DNA of 16,110 nucleotides from Bacteroidota bacterium. Its GTDB lineage: Bacteria > Bacteroidota > Ignavibacteria > UBA10030. Shown here piece after piece: positions 14,009 to 16,110 of the stretch. The stretch covers positions 1-16,110 of the forward strand of contig DMMN01000149.1 of assembly GCA_003453835.1 (NCBI GenBank). Reading direction: 5' to 3'. The position numbers were made by a program, and so were the translations under genes. Position 1 is the first letter of the stretch. Every line of letters begins with the position of its first letter. The notes below the pieces were generated by a model. The model was not told the origin of the DNA, did no database searches, and saw only the letters and a list, made by a program, of their open reading frames with translations.

Positions 14009-14248
14009 AAGGAACAGCTGTTTCTTGGTGCGGTTGTTTCGTGGCAACCACCATCGGGTTTTCCAGGATCAGTCGCTCAAGGGACGCTGCGGATTAAGCT
14101 AAAGAAGAAGAATGGCATTTTCAAGATGCGATGGGGGCTGGTTTTGAGGATCTCCGCGCCGTCGCTCCCGGCCTGTGGCTCAGGTTCAAACAAGATTCGA
14201 TGGATCTCCAATCTCTGGATTGTTGGAAAAGACTTGGAGGCGGTCATC
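14009..14248. other. Intergenic stretch with no supported gene
   Basis: These 240 bp lie between the insertion element and the terminator of the T9SS protein gene. Short overlapping plus-strand frames occur (from 14126, 14131 and 14175), but they run on into the antisense of the T9SS gene, have no recognisable protein features and no convincing ribosome binding site. The original promoter of the YdeI-HipA pair probably lay here before the insertion; I could not identify it with confidence. Confidence 0.5.
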
Positions 14249-14288
14249 AAAAGAAAAAGGTGCAAAGCCAATTACTGGGCCTTGCACC
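14249..14288 (-). terminator. Intrinsic terminator of the T9SS protein gene
   Basis: Read on the minus strand, the stop codon at 14310 is followed 21 bases later by a hairpin. GGTGCAA (14288-14282 on this strand) pairs with TTGCACC (14265-14259), continues after a 1-base mismatch with GCC/GGC, and closes an 8-base loop. The stem runs straight into TTTTTCTTTT (14258-14249), a classic Rho-independent U-tract. This ends transcription before it reaches the insertion element and the YdeI gene, so those need their own promoter. Confidence 0.85.
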
Positions 14289-14309
14289 AGGCGGCGAGGG
14301 GGTACGGCA

Positions 14310-15917
14310 CTATTTGAGAAGAAGCAGTTTACCAGAAGTCAGATATGGCGTTCCACCTCGTGATGGACTCGCGATGAACCTGTAGAGATACGCGCCGCTG
14401 GAAACTCTGGATCCTCCATTATCTTTGCCATTCCAGGCAATCGAGTAATGACCCGCTGCTTTGTCTACGCCGGGGACCAAACTCTTCACCAATCTCCCAG
14501 AGGCATCGAAAATCTCCAAGGTCACATAACTATTCTCCTTCAGCTTGAACACGATGGTAGTTGTTGGGTTGAACGGATTGGGGTAGTTGGAGACGGAGTT
14601 TTCAGGCGGGATGGTCGACTGATCCTCGGCAAGCTCTTCTTTTTCTTTGGAAGATGCGCTGAGGTCCTGTCTGCCAAAAGCCGGCACCCATTCGGGATCA
14701 GAATAGGATTGTGCCGGCGGATAATATGCCCGCACATCGTACCATAATAAGTCGTGCGTGTAACCATTGGTTACAAGGTATGTGTTGTCGACACAACCTC
14801 CTGTTTGGTTGTCGGCGGTCGCTACGAGCACAGGGGGTCCCTCGGATTGTCCTTGACGTTTCACCTTTCGCCAGATCTCGTACGTTACCAAGGGGTGAGG
14901 GTGTCGTTCCCAATAGATCAACACCGGATTTCCGACTGTGCCGCCCGCGGTCACGTACTCGGGGGGAAGAGGCTTCCTGTCATATGCTGCCGTGTAGATC
15001 GTATGTCTCGTTGGTTGAATAGTTGTCGAGGGCGACGAGGAATAGACATTCGAGCCTTCAAGCCAATGAGCAAAGGTGTAATTCATTCTCTGATAGGTTT
15101 CAGAAGTGCGGGCTACCGCAATTTGATGGGGTGGATCATCGTCAAATGCATAAAACGAGGCCACGATATCGAACCACTGACCATCGTAGCTGATATTGGA
15201 GGAGCTGGGATTTTGGGACATGACGGTAACCTGCACTTGTGTGCCGTAGGAGGCCGTGAATGAAATACTTCTGTCAACTTGAAAAGAAAATGAAAGTTCA
15301 GGATTCAAAGCCCTGTCTTGATCTCGATCATCTACCCATTTGCGATATTTTCTCCAGTGGTTATCAAAGAAGTCCCAGTTGTTTTTTGCTCTGATAGTAA
15401 GCGTCGTGTACTTGGGGACGTCCAAGTATCCTCCAGATGATTTCTCCTCACCATCGATGTACATCGTGCCACCACCATACGAAGTCTGGACAGTTACACG
15501 ATGGTACTGCGTAAGCGTAACAGTTGTCGATGCACTTGAAACATAATCCCACGTTTCCGGATTGATCGCTGTCCGCTTTTGGAGTGTGACGCTCACCGTG
15601 TGTAATCCATGCCCTATCCCGTAGGTTATGAACCTTAAATTATCATGAAGAATAAAACCAAGAGCCGCGCCGCCGAGATCCCTGGTTACGGGATATTGCC
15701 CGTCCAATGTGCTTATGTACCTGTAAAAGAGAGGTAATCTATCCCCTGTGATTGTTAGATCAAACAAGATCGAGTTAGTCGTTCGCTCCGGCGGAATAGC
15801 ATAACTATTCGTCGCCGAAGGCGAAATGCCGATCTGTTGCCGAGCTTCTGCGACATACTGGAAAGCTAAGAGGGCCGAGAACAGAAAAAGAAGACGAAGA
15901 ATTCGGAGGGAGTTCAT
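14310..15917 (-). CDS. T9SS type A sorting-domain surface protein with repeat domains
   Basis: This 535-residue exported protein has a signal peptide at about residues 1-25 (RILRLLFLFSALLAF, cut near AEA). Residues about 27-135 form a beta-rich N-terminal region. Two segments resembling divergent InlB-type bacterial repeats follow: 140-225 (RVTVQTSYGGGTMYIDG ... SISFTASYG) and 228-313 (VQVTVMSQN ... FAHWLEGS ... YTAAYD). Residues about 325-412 are fibronectin-III-like (PVLIYWERHP, YEIWRKVKR, WYDVRAYYP). The C-terminal T9SS sorting / FlgD-Ig-like domain is at about 440-535 (NYPNPFNPTTTI, VTLEIFDASGRLVKSLV, GSRVSSGAYLYRF, ending GKLLLLK). Proteins with this tail cross the outer membrane by type IX secretion and are released or surface-attached. 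I see no catalytic domain, so adhesion or a structural role is likely. ATG 15917 is chosen because AAGGAG at 15930-15925 lies 7 bases upstream and the signal peptide follows directly. An in-frame extension to 16064 lacks both. Confidence 0.87.
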   Translation of the reverse strand: MNSLRILRLLFLFSALLAFQYVAEARQQIGISPSATNSYAIPPERTTNSILFDLTITGDRLPLFYRYISTLDGQYPVTRDLGGAALGFILHDNLRFITYGIGHGLHTVSVTLQKRTAINPETWDYVSSASTTVTLTQYHRVTVQTSYGGGTMYIDGEEKSSGGYLDVPKYTTLTIRAKNNWDFFDNHWRKYRKWVDDRDQDRALNPELSFSFQVDRSISFTASYGTQVQVTVMSQNPSSSNISYDGQWFDIVASFYAFDDDPPHQIAVARTSETYQRMNYTFAHWLEGSNVYSSSPSTTIQPTRHTIYTAAYDRKPLPPEYVTAGGTVGNPVLIYWERHPHPLVTYEIWRKVKRQGQSEGPPVLVATADNQTGGCVDNTYLVTNGYTHDLLWYDVRAYYPPAQSYSDPEWVPAFGRQDLSASSKEKEELAEDQSTIPPENSVSNYPNPFNPTTTIVFKLKENSYVTLEIFDASGRLVKSLVPGVDKAAGHYSIAWNGKDNGGSRVSSGAYLYRFIASPSRGGTPYLTSGKLLLLK

Positions 15918-16110
15918 GGTAATTCTCCTTTTTTTCATCTCTTGAGTTTTCTTGGATAGTTGGTTAGGTTGCTCTTGCAAACAATAAGGCGCATTCCTCT
16001 CCTCTGGGAGAGATTCTGACGTGTCTTCCGTTTGCCTGCCCGCTTGCGGGCGTAGTGCGCCCAAGCATGGTGTTACCGCACTGTGCTTGGGTTTCTATTG
16101 TACTCTCATA
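15918..16110 (-). promoter_or_regulatory. Structured upstream region of the T9SS protein gene
   Basis: No gene is supported in the last 193 bp. Three hairpins can be drawn. CCCAAGCA (16060-16067) pairs with TGCTTGGG (16084-16091), with an inner GTG/CAC pairing. GCCCGC-TT-GCGGGC is at 16038-16051. CTCTCC (15997-16002) pairs with GGAGAG (16007-16012) around the loop TCTG. The ribosome binding site AAGGAG is at 15930-15925. A weak Bacteroidetes-style promoter match (TTTG, 19 bases, TA) lies within about 15950-15990, too poor to call. Read on the plus strand, the outer hairpin is followed by TTTCTATTGT, so it might instead be the terminator of a plus-strand unit not seen here, or a dispersed repeat. 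Confidence 0.4.

Noticed and set aside
14126..14385. Overlapping plus-strand short frames in the 14009-14309 gap
   Set aside because: Three frames are open over the same bases and all run into the antisense of the T9SS gene and its terminator. No recognisable domain or convincing start signal.
15918..16064. In-frame N-terminal extension of the T9SS protein (start at 16064)
   Set aside because: The extension is polar, would bury the signal peptide 49 residues in, and has no ribosome binding site. The ATG at 15917 has AAGGAG at ideal spacing.
1..16110. CRISPR arrays, tRNA/rRNA genes, prophage or defence islands
   Set aside because: No regularly spaced repeats, no tRNA-like cloverleaf or rRNA stretches, and no phage or nuclease-type genes were seen on either strand.

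Overview
The window is ordinary bacterial chromosome at moderate to high GC, carrying nine protein genes, one of them cut by the left edge. The best taxonomic clue is the last gene. Its C-terminal tail contains NYPNPFNPTTTI, the type IX secretion (T9SS) sorting domain style typical of Ignavibacteria, Chlorobi-related and other FCB-group (Bacteroidota superphylum) bacteria. The DUF5916 outer-membrane protein and the CusF-Sco fusion lipoprotein fit the same group. I infer an Ignavibacteria-like Gram-negative organism; no rRNA or other marker in the window settles this.

Plus strand, 1-6875: the end of lysA (diaminopimelate decarboxylase) and asd (aspartate-semialdehyde dehydrogenase) form a lysine / aspartate-family pair. 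They are followed by a lipoprotein combining a CusF-like copper-binding domain with a Sco thioredoxin fold, for copper delivery to respiratory oxidase. Next is a fused homocysteine S-methyltransferase / methylenetetrahydrofolate reductase for methionine synthesis. Last is a large secreted CBM9-like plus DUF5916 outer-membrane barrel protein.

Minus strand, 16110-6921, in transcription order: a T9SS-exported repeat protein with a clear intrinsic terminator; a 189-bp non-autonomous insertion element with IS66-like features; a DUF1905/YdeI protein; a HipA-like kinase without a visible HipB partner; an alpha-glucan phosphorylase; and a predicted membrane-spanning adenylyl cyclase. The cyclase has its catalytic domain, a charged coiled-coil/TPR-like stalk, one membrane helix and a periplasmic TPR-rich sensor arm. 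The plus and minus blocks converge at about 6876-6920.

The two most distinctive things are the small mobile element at 13812-14000, with an 11-bp terminal inverted repeat and an exact 8-bp target duplication placed 11 bp from the start of the YdeI gene, and the architecture of the cyclase receptor. I found no CRISPR array, rRNA, tRNA, phage module or defence island.
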